Below are positions 9,794 to 18,963 of a stretch of 64,000 bases of DNA, piece after piece. A model generated the notes under the pieces. It was not told where the DNA came from and did not search any database. It worked only from the letters and a program-made list of their open reading frames with translations. A program made the translations under genes and the position numbers. The first letter of the stretch is position 1. Each line of letters starts with the position of its first letter. Location of the stretch: contig NZ_CP022961.1 of assembly GCF_002285795.1 (NCBI RefSeq), positions 2,601,001 through 2,665,000 of the forward strand. Reading direction: 5' to 3'. Source of the DNA: Plantactinospora sp. KBS50. GTDB lineage: Bacteria; Actinomycetota; Actinomycetes; Mycobacteriales; Micromonosporaceae.

Positions 9794-10468
9794 GTGGGCA
9801 CACCGATCGTTGCACCAAGCATCCTCGCCGCCGACTTCGCCCGGCTGGCCGACGAGGTCAGGGCCGTCGAGTCGAGCGCGGACTGGCTGCATGTCGACGT
9901 GATGGACAACCATTTCGTGCCCAACCTCACCATCGGGCTTCCGGTGGTGCAGAGCCTGCTGGCGGTCTCGTCGTTGCCGTTCGACGTGCACCTGATGATC
10001 ACCGATCCGCGACGCTGGGCGCCCGCGTACGCCGACGCCGGCGCGTACAACGTGACCTTCCACGCCGAGGCGTGCGACGCGCCGGTGGCGCTGGCCAAGG
10101 AGTTGCGCTCGGCCGGGGCGAAGGCGGGGCTGGCGATCGACCGGGACACCCCGATCGAGCCGTACCTCGACCTGCTGCCCAGCTTCGACACGCTGCTGAT
10201 CATGACGATCAAGGCGGGCTTCGGCGGCCAACGGTTCCTGCCGGAGATGCTGGACAAGGTCCGCACCGCCCGCCGGCACGCCGCCAGCGGCCATCTGGAG
10301 CTGCGGATCGAGGTGGACGGCGGGATCGCGGCGGACACCATCGAACAGGCGGCGGCGGCCGGCGCGGACGCGTTCGTGGCCGGCACCGCCGTGTACGGCG
10401 CGGCGGATCCCGCGGCGGCCGTGACCGAACTGCGCCGGCTGGCGGCGCGGGCGAGCGTGACGGCCTGA
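9794..10468 (+). CDS. rpe: Ribulose-phosphate 3-epimerase
   Basis: Interconverts ribulose 5-phosphate and xylulose 5-phosphate in the pentose phosphate pathway; a supplier of ribulose 5-phosphate to the riboflavin genes nearby. 224 residues as a TIM barrel with [12 protein letters not shown], the metal-binding [16 protein letters not shown], the [10 protein letters not shown] loop, and [11 protein letters not shown] with the catalytic Asp. Complete; the start is GTG, probably leaderless. Confidence 0.96.
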   Translation: MGTPIVAPSILAADFARLADEVRAVESSADWLHVDVMDNHFVPNLTIGLPVVQSLLAVSSLPFDVHLMITDPRRWAPAYADAGAYNVTFHAEACDAPVALAKELRSAGAKAGLAIDRDTPIEPYLDLLPSFDTLLIMTIKAGFGGQRFLPEMLDKVRTARRHAASGHLELRIEVDGGIAADTIEQAAAAGADAFVAGTAVYGAADPAAAVTELRRLAARASVTA

Positions 10469-10496
10469 GGGCCGGGGAGTCGACGGTGAGGTTGCG

Positions 10497-11456
10497 GTGA
10501 GCGCGGATCCGCCGGAGCGGCCGGACGTCATCCTGGTGGTCGACGACGACGAGGACATCGCCCGGTTCGTCGCGTTCAACCTGCGGCTGCACGGGTTCGA
10601 CGTGATCCACGCGCACGACGGGCAGGACGCGCTGGAGGTCATCGAGCGGCAGCGGCCCGACCTGGCCGTGGTGGACCTGATGATGCCCCGGATGGACGGC
10701 GTCGAGCTGACCCGCCGGCTGCGGGCGGACCCGATGACCGCGGTGCTGCCGGTGATCATGCTGACCGCGCGGGGGATGACTCAGGACAAGGTCGTGGGAC
10801 TGACCACCGGAGCGGACGACTACCTGGTCAAGCCCTTCGACACGGCCGAACTGGTGGCCCGGGTGATCTCCACGCTGCGGCGCAACAAGGAGTTCCGCGA
10901 GGTGTCCCCGCTGACCGGCCTGCCGGGCAACAGCCGGATCCGGCGGGAGATCACCGACCGGGTGCGCGGCGGCGTCGACTACGCCGTCGGGTACGTGGAC
11001 ATCGACCGCTTCAAGAGCGTCAACGACCGGTACGGCTTCGTGCGGGGCGACGAGTTCATCAGCGCGCTGGCCCGCAGCATGCACCGCGCCGTGGTGTCGG
11101 TGTCGCTGCCGCCGGCGTTCCTGGGCCACGTCGGCGGCGACGACTTCGTCTTCGTCTGCGCTCCCGAGCAGGTCCGCCCGCTGACCGAGCGGGCCGTGGT
11201 GGACTTCGAGAAGGCCGCCGACGAACTGTACGACGAGTCCGACCGGGAGCGCGGGTACGTCGAGCTGAAGGACCGGCGGGGGCACTGGCAGCGGGCCGCG
11301 CTGGTGACCCTCTCCATCGGCGTGGCGCTGTCCAACCAGAGCCGGCGGATCACCGACCCGCTCGAGGCGATCGCCGTGGCCTCGGACATGAAGACCGTCG
11401 CCAAGGGCCAGCCGGGGTCGTACGTGGCCGTGGACCGGCGCCGCGGCACGAGCTGA
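10497..11456 (+). CDS. Response regulator with receiver and GGDEF-type output domain
   Basis: 319 residues. The receiver domain (about 10-130) has the acidic pocket VVDDDED, the phospho-acceptor in VVDLMMPRMDG, and the conserved Lys in VKPFD. The C-terminal half resembles a diguanylate cyclase: SPLTGLPGN, YVDIDRFKSVND and a signature reading GGDDF instead of GGDEF. A conservative E-to-D change at that site can still be active, so activity is open. No partner histidine kinase is adjacent. GTG start 28 bases after rpe, so possibly co-transcribed. The gene immediately precedes the FMN-riboswitch leader. Confidence 0.85.
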   Translation: MSADPPERPDVILVVDDDEDIARFVAFNLRLHGFDVIHAHDGQDALEVIERQRPDLAVVDLMMPRMDGVELTRRLRADPMTAVLPVIMLTARGMTQDKVVGLTTGADDYLVKPFDTAELVARVISTLRRNKEFREVSPLTGLPGNSRIRREITDRVRGGVDYAVGYVDIDRFKSVNDRYGFVRGDEFISALARSMHRAVVSVSLPPAFLGHVGGDDFVFVCAPEQVRPLTERAVVDFEKAADELYDESDRERGYVELKDRRGHWQRAALVTLSIGVALSNQSRRITDPLEAIAVASDMKTVAKGQPGSYVAVDRRRGTS

Positions 11457-11622
11457 GCCGGCGCCGGCTTGCGGGTCGCCCATCCGGTTTGTCCGATCAG
11501 CGGGGCGCGGCCGCAGGTCCGGCCCGGTCGGTGCCGGGCAGCGCCGGTCCAGACCGGGTCGAGGATCCCTCGGGCAGCTGTGAGGTGGGTCGCTGTGGTG
11601 GCGCGCAGCCGGCCGCAGCGTG

Positions 11623-11628
11623 TAAGAC
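11623..11628 (+). promoter_or_regulatory. Possible -10 element of the riboflavin operon
   Basis: TAAGAC lies about 19 bases before the 5' strand of the riboswitch P1 helix, a sensible position for starting the riboswitch RNA near 11635. No clear -35 is visible. The rest of 11457-11646 holds no gene that can be supported. Confidence 0.4.
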
Positions 11629-11646
11629 TTTCTTCCGTACCCACCA

Positions 11647-11818
11647 CGCGCTGGCGGGACTCGGTGTAATTCCGAACCGGCGGTGATCCGCGGCTGCGGC
11701 CACGGTAAGCCCGCGACCCGGTCGGCTTCGGCCGCCCGGTGGACCCGGTGAGACTCTGGGGCCGACGGTTGGGAGCGGGCATGCCCGCGCCCAGACAGTC
11801 CGGATGGGAGACAGCGCG
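11647..11818 (+). ncRNA. FMN riboswitch (RFN element)
   Basis: The conserved RFN boxes appear in order: GTAATTCCGAACCGGCGGTG, AAGCCCGCGACC, CCGGTGAGACTCTGGGGCCG followed by ACGGTT, and AGTCCGGATGGGAGACAG. The closing P1 helix is perfect: CGCGCTG (11647-11653) pairs with CAGCGCG (11812-11818). Binding of FMN is expected to repress the rib operon downstream. The expression platform must lie in 11819-11982, which is GC-rich and contains a GGTCGGC/GCCGACC hairpin; it is not clear whether control is by termination or by sequestering the ribD start. Confidence 0.95.
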
Positions 11819-11982
11819 CGGGACGGAGGGTCTCCGGGTCGTGCGCTGCGCGCCGCCCGGCCGGCCCCCGGGGTCGGCTCCGCCGTCCCCGGCACCCGGG
11901 GTCGGCCGTGCCGACCGCCGGATCTCCGCCGCCGCCTGTTTCCGCCCCGCCCGCGCACCCGGCGAGCGGAAGCGAGGGCGGC

Positions 11983-13044
11983 ATGCGCAGCGGAGCGATC
12001 GACGACGCGATGCGCCGCGCGATCGTGCTGGCCGCCCGCGGACTCGGCACCACCAGCCCCAACCCGGTCGTGGGCTGCGTCCTGCTCGACTCCGCGGGTC
12101 AACTGGTCGGCGAGGGCTTCCACGCGTACGCCGGCGGTCCGCACGCCGAGATCGTGGCGCTGGCGCAGGCCGGCGACCGCGCCCGCGGCGGCACCGCCGT
12201 GGTCACCCTGGAGCCGTGCGACCACACCGGCCGCACCGGGCCGTGCACCGGCGCGCTGATCCGGGCCGGGGTGGCCCGGGTGGTCGTCGCCGTGCCGGAC
12301 CCCGATCCGGTGGCCGGCGGGGGCGCCGACACGCTGCGCGCGGCCGGCATCGAGGTCGAGTTCGGGCCGGCGGCGGCCGAGGCCGAGGCCGGCAACATCG
12401 CCTGGCTCACCGCCGTACGGCGCGGCCGGCCCTACCTGACCTGGAAGTACGCCGCCACCCTGGACGGCCGCTCGGCGGCGTCCGACGGCACCAGCATGTG
12501 GATCACCTCGGAGCGCGCCCGGATGGACGTGCACGCGCTGCGCGCCGCCAGCGACGCGGTGATCGTGGGCGTCGGCACGGTGCTGGCCGACGATCCGCGG
12601 CTGACCGTCCGCAACCTGCGGGACGGTTCGCTGGCGATCCGCCAGCCGCTGCGGGTGGTGGTCGACAGCGAGGGGCGTACCCCGGCCGGCGCGCGGGTCC
12701 GCGACGCCGCGGCCGCGACGTGGATCGCGACCACGGCGCAGGTCGGCGCCGGCCCGGACGGCCGGGTCGACCTGCACCGGCTGCTGGCGCAGTTGTACCG
12801 GCGCGGCATCCGGTCGGCGCTGCTGGAGGGCGGCCCGGAACTGGCCGGCGGGTTCCTGCGCGTCGGCCTGGTGGACCGGGTCGTCGGCTACCTGGCGCCG
12901 CGGCTGCTGGGCGCCGGCACGGCCGCGCTCGGCGACGCCGGCGTGCACACCCTGGCCGACGCGGTCGACCTGGAGATCACCCACGTCGAGCGGGTCGACG
13001 TCGACCTACGGATCACCGCGGTGCTCCGGCAGAGGGGGAAGTGA
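11983..13044 (+). CDS. ribD: Riboflavin biosynthesis deaminase/reductase
   Basis: Bifunctional enzyme for the second and third steps of riboflavin synthesis. The N-terminal deaminase domain has TSPNPVVGCV, the zinc ligands in GPHAEIVAL, and LEPCDHTGRTGPC. The C-terminal reductase domain has TWKYAATLDGR and LLEGGPELAGGFL. The open frame begins at 11908, but ATG 11983 is chosen: the upstream 25 residues are Pro/Ser-rich and unlike RibD, and GAGGG precedes 11983. 353 residues. The stop overlaps the ribE start (TGATG). It is the first gene under the FMN riboswitch. Confidence 0.93.
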   Translation: MRSGAIDDAMRRAIVLAARGLGTTSPNPVVGCVLLDSAGQLVGEGFHAYAGGPHAEIVALAQAGDRARGGTAVVTLEPCDHTGRTGPCTGALIRAGVARVVVAVPDPDPVAGGGADTLRAAGIEVEFGPAAAEAEAGNIAWLTAVRRGRPYLTWKYAATLDGRSAASDGTSMWITSERARMDVHALRAASDAVIVGVGTVLADDPRLTVRNLRDGSLAIRQPLRVVVDSEGRTPAGARVRDAAAATWIATTAQVGAGPDGRVDLHRLLAQLYRRGIRSALLEGGPELAGGFLRVGLVDRVVGYLAPRLLGAGTAALGDAGVHTLADAVDLEITHVERVDVDLRITAVLRQRGK

Positions 13045-13654
13045 TGTTCACCGGCATCGTCGAGGAACTCGGCACGATCGTGCGGGTGGCGGACACCGGC
13101 GAGGACTCCGCGCTGGTCGCGGTGCGCGGCCCGGTGGTCACCGCGGACGCGCGGCACGGCGACTCGATCGCGGTCAACGGCGTCTGCCTGACCGTGGTGG
13201 GGGTGGACGGGGACGTCTTCACCGCCGACGTGATGGGGAGACGCTGCGCCGTACCGCGCTGCGCGCGCTGGCGGCGGGCGACCGGGTGAACCTGGAACGG
13301 GCCGCCACCCTCGGCAGCCGGCTGGGCGGACACCTGGTGCAGGGGCACGTGGACGGCGTCGGCACCGTGCTGGACCGGACACCGGCCCAGCAGTGGGAGA
13401 CCGTCCGGTTCACCGTGCCGGCCGGGCTGGCCCGCTACCTGGCGGAAAAGGGCTCGATCACCGTCGACGGCGTCTCGCTCACCGTGGTGGCGGTCGGTCC
13501 CGACTGGTTCTCGGTGGGGCTGATCCCCACCACGCTGGAGCTGACCACGCTCGGCTCGCGGGCCGCCGGTGACCCGGTGAACCTCGAGGTCGACGTGATC
13601 GCCAAGTATGTCGAGCGACTGCTGAACGAGCGGTCCGACGGCGGGGAGGCATGA
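13044..13654 (+). CDS. ribE: Riboflavin synthase alpha subunit, with one-base frameshift
   Basis: Dismutates two lumazines to riboflavin and the pyrimidine substrate. Two tandem lumazine-binding barrels are visible: [22 protein letters not shown] in the first, and [25 protein letters not shown] in the second. The frame breaks at 13235-13238: the sequence has four G where five would read ...[18 protein letters not shown] and continue into the second half at 13286. With one G restored the protein is 203 residues, the usual length. Riboflavin synthase is central to FMN supply, so a sequence error is more likely than a true break. Confidence 0.9.
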
Positions 13655-14352
13655 TGGGATTCCTCGGCTGGCTGCTGGATGCCCGGCTGGAGATCGCCGG
13701 TTCGACGGTGCTCTGGCGGGAGGTGGTCGGCAACGTGTTCGGCCTGGCCTCGGCGCTGCTGGGGATGCGCCGCCGGGTCTGGGCGTGGCCGGTCGGCATG
13801 ATCGGAAACGGTCTGCTGTTCACCGTCTTCCTGGGCGGCGCCTTCGCCACGCCGTACCAGGTCGACCTGTACGGCCAGGCGGGCCGGCAGGTGTTCTTCT
13901 TCGCCGTGAGCCTGTACGGCTGGTGGCGGTGGAACCGGATCCGCCGGCTGCACGCCGCACCGGACGGCGCGCCCGTGGCGCCGCGCTGGGCGACCGGCCG
14001 GGAGCGCCTGCTGCTGCTCGCGGCAGCCGGGGTGGCGATGGCCGTGTTCTATCCGACGCTGCGTGCGCTGGGCTCCTGGGGCCCGTTGGCGGACGCCTGG
14101 ATCCTCACCGGCAGCCTGCTGGCGACGTACGGGATGGCCCGCGGCTACGTCGAGTTCTGGTTGATCTGGATCGCGGTCGACGCGGTCGGCCTGCCGCTGC
14201 TGCTGGCCGGCGGCTTCTACCCGTCCGCCGCCATGTACGCCGGGTACGGCCTGTTCTGCGTGGCCGGGCTGGTGAGCTGGTGGCGCACCTCCCGGGCGCT
14301 GCGCCTGGCACCGGGCGGCGACCGGTCCCGGTACGCGGAGGCGGTCGCATGA
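13651..14352 (+). CDS. PnuC-family transporter, probably riboflavin uptake (PnuX/RibM-like)
   Basis: 233 residues with about seven hydrophobic segments. It carries the PnuC-type [12 protein letters not shown] segment and Trp-rich patches ([23 protein letters not shown]). PnuC proteins facilitate vitamin uptake. Members embedded in rib operons and controlled by FMN riboswitches (PnuX/RibM) transport riboflavin, so the location in this operon argues for riboflavin rather than nicotinamide riboside. The start overlaps the end of ribE and the stop overlaps the ribBA start, implying coupling. Confidence 0.82.
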   Translation: MMGFLGWLLDARLEIAGSTVLWREVVGNVFGLASALLGMRRRVWAWPVGMIGNGLLFTVFLGGAFATPYQVDLYGQAGRQVFFFAVSLYGWWRWNRIRRLHAAPDGAPVAPRWATGRERLLLLAAAGVAMAVFYPTLRALGSWGPLADAWILTGSLLATYGMARGYVEFWLIWIAVDAVGLPLLLAGGFYPSAAMYAGYGLFCVAGLVSWWRTSRALRLAPGGDRSRYAEAVA

Positions 14353-15659
14353 GCGGGCGCGGCGGGCAGGTCCCCGCGGAGGCCGGGTCGGGTGCGGAGG
14401 CCGGGTCGGGTGCGGAGTTCGGCTCGGGTGCGGAGTTCGGCTCGGTCGAGCAGGCGGTCGCCGAGATCGCGGCCGGCCGCCCGGTGGTGGTGGTCGACGA
14501 CGCGGACCGGGAGAACGAGGGCGACATCGTCTTCGCGGCCGAACTGGCCACGCCGGAACTTGTCGCGTTCACCATGATCGAGTGCCGGGGACTGCTCTGC
14601 GTGCCGATGGAGGGCGCCGCGCTGGACCGGCTGCACCTGGGCGACATGGTGACGCACAACACCGAGCGGCACGGCACCGCGTTCAGCGTCTCGGTCGACG
14701 CCCGCTCGGGAGTCAGCACCGGGATCAGCGCGGCCGACCGGGCGCACACGATCGCCCTGCTCGCCGCCGGCGGCACCCGCCCGGACGACCTGGCCCGGCC
14801 GGGCCACGTGTTTCCGCTGCGGGCCCGACCGGGCGGGGTGCTGCGCCGCCCCGGGCACACCGAGGCGGCCGTCGACCTGGCCCGGATGGCCGGGCTGACC
14901 CCGGCGGGGGTGATCTGCGAGATCGCCAACGACGACGGGAGCATGGCCCGGCTGCCGGAACTCACGGCCTTCGCCCGCAAGCACGGGCTGGTGCTGATCA
15001 CGATCGCCGACCTGATCGCCTACCGGCGGCGCACCGAGAAGCAGGTGGAGCGGGTGGCCGAGGCCCGGCTGCCGACCCGGCACGGCCTGTTCCGGGCGAT
15101 CGGGTACCGTGCCGCGTACGACCCGGCGGAACACATCGCCCTGGTGCACGGCGAGCTGGGCGACGGCCGCGACGTGCTGGTCCGGGTGCACTCGGAGTGC
15201 CTGACCGGGGACGTGCTCGGCTCGCTGCGCTGCGACTGCGGCCCGCAGTTGGACGCGGCCCTGACCCGGGTGGCCGAGGAGGGCCGGGGCGTGGTGCTCT
15301 ACGTCCGCGGCCACGAGGGGCGCGGGATCGGCCTGCTGCACAAGCTCCAGGCGTACCAGCTCCAGGATCTCGGCCGGGACACCGTGGACGCCAACCTCGA
15401 CCTGGGGCTGCCCGCGGACGCCCGCGACTACGGCACCGGCGCGCAGATCCTGTACGACCTCGGGGTGCGCTCGATGCGGCTGCTGACCAACAACCCGGCC
15501 AAGCGGGCCGGGCTGGAGGGATACGGGCTGACGATCACCGGTCGCGAGTCGCTGCCGGTCCGGCCGCATCCGGAGAACGTGCGGTACCTGCGTACCAAGC
15601 GGGACCGGATGGGGCATCTGCTGGGCGAGTTGGACGACACGAGCGAGGGGCGGGGATAG
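14349..15659 (+). CDS. ribBA: Bifunctional DHBP synthase / GTP cyclohydrolase II
   Basis: Provides both precursors of lumazine. The RibB part (about 25-235) contains [33 protein letters not shown] and RPGHVFPL. The RibA part (about 240-436) has the zinc cysteines in [18 protein letters not shown] and [12 protein letters not shown]. 436 residues. The extreme N-terminus carries four 18-bp units (14379-14450) encoding GSGAE-like repeats, a low-complexity extension not needed for catalysis. The start overlaps the stop of the transporter by ATGA. Confidence 0.95.
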   Translation: MSGRGGQVPAEAGSGAEAGSGAEFGSGAEFGSVEQAVAEIAAGRPVVVVDDADRENEGDIVFAAELATPELVAFTMIECRGLLCVPMEGAALDRLHLGDMVTHNTERHGTAFSVSVDARSGVSTGISAADRAHTIALLAAGGTRPDDLARPGHVFPLRARPGGVLRRPGHTEAAVDLARMAGLTPAGVICEIANDDGSMARLPELTAFARKHGLVLITIADLIAYRRRTEKQVERVAEARLPTRHGLFRAIGYRAAYDPAEHIALVHGELGDGRDVLVRVHSECLTGDVLGSLRCDCGPQLDAALTRVAEEGRGVVLYVRGHEGRGIGLLHKLQAYQLQDLGRDTVDANLDLGLPADARDYGTGAQILYDLGVRSMRLLTNNPAKRAGLEGYGLTITGRESLPVRPHPENVRYLRTKRDRMGHLLGELDDTSEGRG

Positions 15660-15661
15660 CG

Positions 15662-16162
15662 ATGGCGGGTTTCGGGGAACCGGCCGCCGAACCGGTGGAC
15701 GCCACCGGCCTGGTGGTCGGGGTGGTGGCCGCGCGCTGGCACGGCGAGCTGACCGATCACATGGTGGAGCGCGCGGTCGCCGCGGCCCGGGCGTGCGACG
15801 CGCAGGACGTGGTGGTGGCCCGGGTGGCCGGCTCGGTGGAGCTGCCGGTGGTGGCGCAGGCGCTGGCCCGCCGCTGTGACGTGGTGGTGGCGCTGGGTGT
15901 GGTGGTCCGCGGCTCGACCGCCCACTTCGACCTGGTCTGCCGTTCGGTGACCGACGGGCTGACCCGGCTGGCGCTGGACACCGGCAAGCCGGTGGCGCAC
16001 GGCGTGCTGACCGTCGACTCCCTCGACCAGGCCCGGGACCGGGCCGGACTGCCCGGCTCGGCCGAGGACAAGGGCTGGGCGGCGACGGTGGCCGCGCTGG
16101 ACTCGGCGGTCACGCTGCGCCGCCTCGCCGACGCGGCCCGCCCGGTCGGTTTCGGCCGCTGA
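15662..16162 (+). CDS. ribH: 6,7-dimethyl-8-ribityllumazine synthase
   Basis: Penultimate step of riboflavin synthesis, condensing the ribityl pyrimidine and dihydroxybutanone phosphate. 166 residues with [12 protein letters not shown], the [12 protein letters not shown] substrate loop and the His-containing C-terminal half. One deviation is visible: the usual acidic loop after VVRG is STAHFD, which is common in actinobacteria. The start lies two bases after the ribBA stop. It is the last gene of the riboswitch operon before hisE. Confidence 0.94.
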   Translation: MAGFGEPAAEPVDATGLVVGVVAARWHGELTDHMVERAVAAARACDAQDVVVARVAGSVELPVVAQALARRCDVVVALGVVVRGSTAHFDLVCRSVTDGLTRLALDTGKPVAHGVLTVDSLDQARDRAGLPGSAEDKGWAATVAALDSAVTLRRLADAARPVGFGR

Positions 16163-16188
16163 TTCGCAGGCTGCGAGAATCATCGCCC

Positions 16189-16452
16189 GTGAAGACGTTC
16201 GAGGAGCTGTTCGTCGAGCTGGAGAGCAAGGTGGCCACCCGCGCTCCCGGCTCGGCGACCGTGGCCGCGGTGGACCGCGGCGTGCACGCCATCGGCAAGA
16301 AGGTCGTCGAGGAGGCGGCCGAGTCGTGGATGGCCGCCGAGCATGAGGGGCCGGAGCGCGCCGCCGAGGAGATCTCGCAACTGCTCTATCAGGCCCAGGT
16401 GCTGATGCTGGCCACCGGCCTGCGACTGGAGGACGTCTACCGACATCTGTGA
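16189..16452 (+). CDS. hisE: Phosphoribosyl-ATP pyrophosphatase
   Basis: Second step of histidine synthesis. 87 residues with [13 protein letters not shown], the acidic metal-binding helix typical of MazG-fold HisE, and [20 protein letters not shown] -10 box (16175-16180) ends eight bases before the GTG, suggesting a leaderless transcript independent of ribH. The hisE-hisG pair is split from the rest of the histidine pathway, as is common in actinobacteria. Confidence 0.93.
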   Translation: MKTFEELFVELESKVATRAPGSATVAAVDRGVHAIGKKVVEEAAESWMAAEHEGPERAAEEISQLLYQAQVLMLATGLRLEDVYRHL

Positions 16453-16498
16453 GTGCCCCGCCCGTCCCCCACCGACGACAAGCAAGGAGCACCCGACG

Positions 16499-17344
16499 AT
16501 GTTGCGTATCGCCGTACCGAACAAGGGAACCCTCGCCGAGCCCGCCGCGAAGATGCTGCGCGAGGCCGGCTACCAGCAGCGCACCGACAGCAAGGACCTG
16601 GTCTGCCGCGACAGCGGCAACGGGGTCGAGTTCTTCTACCTGCGTCCCCGGGACATCGCCACCTACGTCGGCTCCGGCGATCTCGATCTCGGCATCACCG
16701 GCCGGGACCTGCTGGTCGACGCGGGCTGCTCGGCCGAGGAGATCCTCGACCTGAACTTCGGCTCGGCGACCTTCCGGTTCGCCGCCCGGCCCGAGGCGCT
16801 CTCCTCGATCAGCGAACTGGACGGCCGGCGGGTGGCCACCGCGTACCCGGGGGTGGTCCAGCGCTACCTGGCCGAGCACCAGATCAAGGCCGAGGTGATC
16901 CGGCTGGACGGCGCGGTGGAGAACGCGGTCCGGCTCGGCGTCGCCGACGTGATCGCCGACGTGGTGGAGACCGGCGCCACGCTGCGCCAGGCCGGGCTGG
17001 TGGTGGTGGGCGAGCCGATCCTGCGCTCGACCGCGGTGCTGGTCCGCCGGCTCGGCGCGCCGGCCAACCCGCAGGTGGACCAGCTCGACCGCCGGCTGCA
17101 CGGGGTCCTGGTGGCCCGCCGGTACGTCATGCTGGCCTACGACGTGCGGGCCGACCTGCTGGAGCGGGCCAGCGCGCTGACCCCCGGGATCGAGTCGCCG
17201 ACCATCTCGCCGCTGCACCGGGAGGGCTGGGTCGCCGTGCAGGCCATGGTGCTGAGCGAGGAGATCCACCGGGTGATGGACGAGCTGTACGACCTGGGCG
17301 CGCGGGCGATCCTGGTCACGAACATCCACGCCTGCCGGCTCTGA
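16499..17344 (+). CDS. hisG: ATP phosphoribosyltransferase, long form
   Basis: First and regulated step of histidine synthesis. 281 residues. It has the catalytic domains (MLRIAVPNKGTLAEPA, DLDLGITGRDLL, and the PRPP loop DVVETGATLRQAGL) plus the C-terminal histidine-binding ACT-like domain expected in the long form, so it needs no HisZ. AAGGAG lies ten bases before the ATG. A perfect palindrome follows the stop. Confidence 0.95.
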   Translation: MLRIAVPNKGTLAEPAAKMLREAGYQQRTDSKDLVCRDSGNGVEFFYLRPRDIATYVGSGDLDLGITGRDLLVDAGCSAEEILDLNFGSATFRFAARPEALSSISELDGRRVATAYPGVVQRYLAEHQIKAEVIRLDGAVENAVRLGVADVIADVVETGATLRQAGLVVVGEPILRSTAVLVRRLGAPANPQVDQLDRRLHGVLVARRYVMLAYDVRADLLERASALTPGIESPTISPLHREGWVAVQAMVLSEEIHRVMDELYDLGARAILVTNIHACRL

Positions 17345-17365
17345 CACCGCTCCGGCGGGTCGTGG

Positions 17366-17409
17366 CGGCTATACCTGAGGGTCATAGATATGACCCTCAG
17401 GTATAGCCG
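17366..17409. terminator. Perfect 21-bp inverted repeat after hisG
   Basis: Arms CGGCTATACCTGAGGGTCATA (17366-17386, shown only to define pairing) and its exact complement (17389-17408/9) are separated by GA, forming a near-continuous palindrome. It starts 22 bases after the hisG stop. The composition (TATACC, GGTCATA) is much richer in A/T than its surroundings. It probably acts as the hisG terminator, although no T-tract follows. A protein-binding palindrome is the alternative. Confidence 0.6.
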
Positions 17410-17527
17410 GCAAAAGTCTTCTCGCTTCCAGCGAGGTCACCGTGTGTGACGACCTGGCCGACCTGGCTGACCTGGCCCATACGGGTGGGCGCCGGGGCGC
17501 CCGTCGCCGGGTGGCAGACTGGGGTGC

Positions 17528-18013
17528 GTGAGCGAACCCGACGTTGTCCGACTGCGTCCGCTGCGTGCCCGGCTGGTCTGCTGGATCTCGGCCGCCGCGG
17601 TGCTGATCGTGTTCACCGCGGTGGCGACCTCGCTGCACGGCAGCACCGGCGAGGGCCGGGCGACCTTCCAGCGGGGCGATCAGCTCGCCATGGTGGGGCT
17701 CGGGGTGCTGGCGGCGCTGGGCATCCTGCTGTTCACCCGGCCCCGGGTCGAGGCCGACGACCGCGGGGTGCGGGTGCGCAACATCATCGGCGCGTACGAC
17801 CTGCCCTGGGATGTGGTCAAGGCCGTGCGGTTCGGTCGTGGCTCGCCGTGGGCCAGCCTGGAGCTGTACGACGACGAGTCGGTGCAGTTGCTCGCCGTGC
17901 AGGCCGCGGACAAGGAGCGGGCGGTGGCCGGGGTCCGGGAGCTGCGTCGCCTGCACGAGCGGCACGCCGCGCCGGCGACGGGCGGTTCGCACCCCGGTCG
18001 TCCGGCCTGCTAG
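17528..18013 (+). CDS. Membrane protein with bacterial PH-like domain
   Basis: 161 residues. Two hydrophobic segments lie near the N-terminus (about residues 16-36 and 56-70), followed by a beta-rich cytoplasmic domain ([43 protein letters not shown]) that matches the actinobacterial PH_6-type domain of unknown ligand. GTG start seven bases after CAGACT (17515-17520), so probably leaderless. Function unknown; similar proteins are often found beside hisG in actinobacteria. Confidence 0.7.
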   Translation: MSEPDVVRLRPLRARLVCWISAAAVLIVFTAVATSLHGSTGEGRATFQRGDQLAMVGLGVLAALGILLFTRPRVEADDRGVRVRNIIGAYDLPWDVVKAVRFGRGSPWASLELYDDESVQLLAVQAADKERAVAGVRELRRLHERHAAPATGGSHPGRPAC

Positions 18014-18016
18014 TAT
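18011..18016 (+). promoter_or_regulatory. Probable -10 element of the infC operon
   Basis: TAGTAT overlaps the stop region of the PH-domain gene. Transcription from about 18023 would give a leader of roughly 290 bases before infC. Confidence 0.5.
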
Positions 18017-18022
18017 TGCCAG

Positions 18023-18311
18023 GTCGACCATGCTGTCGCCTGCCCAACTGCCCCTGGTGGCGTCCGGGCGGGTTCCCGCCTCGGCGGGCAGCACCGAAGC
18101 GGAGCGCCTGCTCCCACCCCGTCACCGTCGCGGTGGCCGGGTCCGGTCAACCGGCCGCGGGGCCATGGGTCCCGGGTGCCGGTGGCGCGATCCGTCGCGC
18201 CGGACCGGTCGAGCGGGCCCCGGCATGCGCCGGGGCCTTCTGCTTTCCGGGCCGGCTCCCACCGGGAGCCGCCGGGGTCGCATCCTGGCGAGTACGACAT
18301 TAGGAGGCCCC
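18023..18311 (+). promoter_or_regulatory. Structured leader of infC with attenuator-like hairpin
   Basis: No protein gene is supported here. The clearest structure is GGCCCCGGC-ATGC-GCCGGGGCC (18216-18237) followed by TTCTGCTTTCC, a plausible intrinsic terminator. Next is a second hairpin, CGGCTCCC-ACC-GGGAGCCG (18253-18271), then AGGAGG at 18302-18307. A terminator inside the leader of a translation-factor operon suggests attenuation, possibly linked to IF3 or L20 levels. That regulation is inferred. Confidence 0.5.
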
Positions 18312-18944
18312 ATCAGCGTCGAACCACGCGTCAACGATCAGATCCGGGCACGAGAGGTCCGTCTGGTCGGTCCCGAGGGTGAGCAGGTGGGCATCGTCCC
18401 GCTGGAGCGCGCCCTGCAGCTGGCCGCGGACGTCGACCTGGACCTGGTCGAGGTGGCGCCGATGGCGCGTCCGCCGGTGTGCAAGCTCATGGACTTCGGC
18501 AAGTTCAAGTACGAGAGCGCACTCAAGGCGCGCGAGGCGCGGCGCAACCAGCAGCAGACCGTCATCAAGGAAATGAAGCTCCGGCCGAAGATCGACCCGC
18601 ACGACTACGAGACCAAGAAGGGTCACGTGGTCCGGTTCCTCAAGGCGGGCGACAAGGTCAAGGTGACGATCATGTTCCGGGGTCGCGAGCAGAGCCGCCC
18701 GGAGCTGGGCTACCGGCTCCTGCGCCGGCTCGAATCGGAGATCTCGGATCTCGGGTACGTCGAGGCCGCGCCCAAGCAGGACGGCCGTAACATGATCATG
18801 GTTTTGGCTCCGCATCGGGCCACCAAGGCCGCCGCGTCGGCGGCCCGGGCCGGCGGCGGGCGGGAGCGTGAGGCGGGCGTCGCCGAGGCGCCCCCGGCCG
18901 AAGCAGCCGAAGCGGCCGAACCCGCCGGCAGGACCGGCGAGTAA
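18312..18944 (+). CDS. infC: Translation initiation factor IF-3, probable AUC start
   Basis: 210 residues. The N-terminal domain ([19 protein letters not shown]), linker ([17 protein letters not shown]) and C-terminal domain ([35 protein letters not shown]) are typical IF3, with an Ala/Glu-rich tail. The only good ribosome binding site, AGGAGG at 18302-18307, is four bases before ATC 18312. That codon begins [12 protein letters not shown], which lines up with the conserved start of actinobacterial IF3. No ATG, GTG or TTG lies nearby in frame; the next is ATG 18225, inside the leader hairpin and without a Shine-Dalgarno. Rare start codons in infC are known from E. coli (AUU), where IF3 discriminates against its own message. 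Confidence 0.9.
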   Translation: MSVEPRVNDQIRAREVRLVGPEGEQVGIVPLERALQLAADVDLDLVEVAPMARPPVCKLMDFGKFKYESALKAREARRNQQQTVIKEMKLRPKIDPHDYETKKGHVVRFLKAGDKVKVTIMFRGREQSRPELGYRLLRRLESEISDLGYVEAAPKQDGRNMIMVLAPHRATKAAASAARAGGGREREAGVAEAPPAEAAEAAEPAGRTGE

Positions 18945-18963
18945 CAGGGGAGAGACGTTCCAC

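Noticed and set aside
10497..11456. Inactive cyclase because the signature is GGDDF
   Set aside because: The change is conservative at a position where E and D both occur, so inactivity cannot be claimed from sequence.
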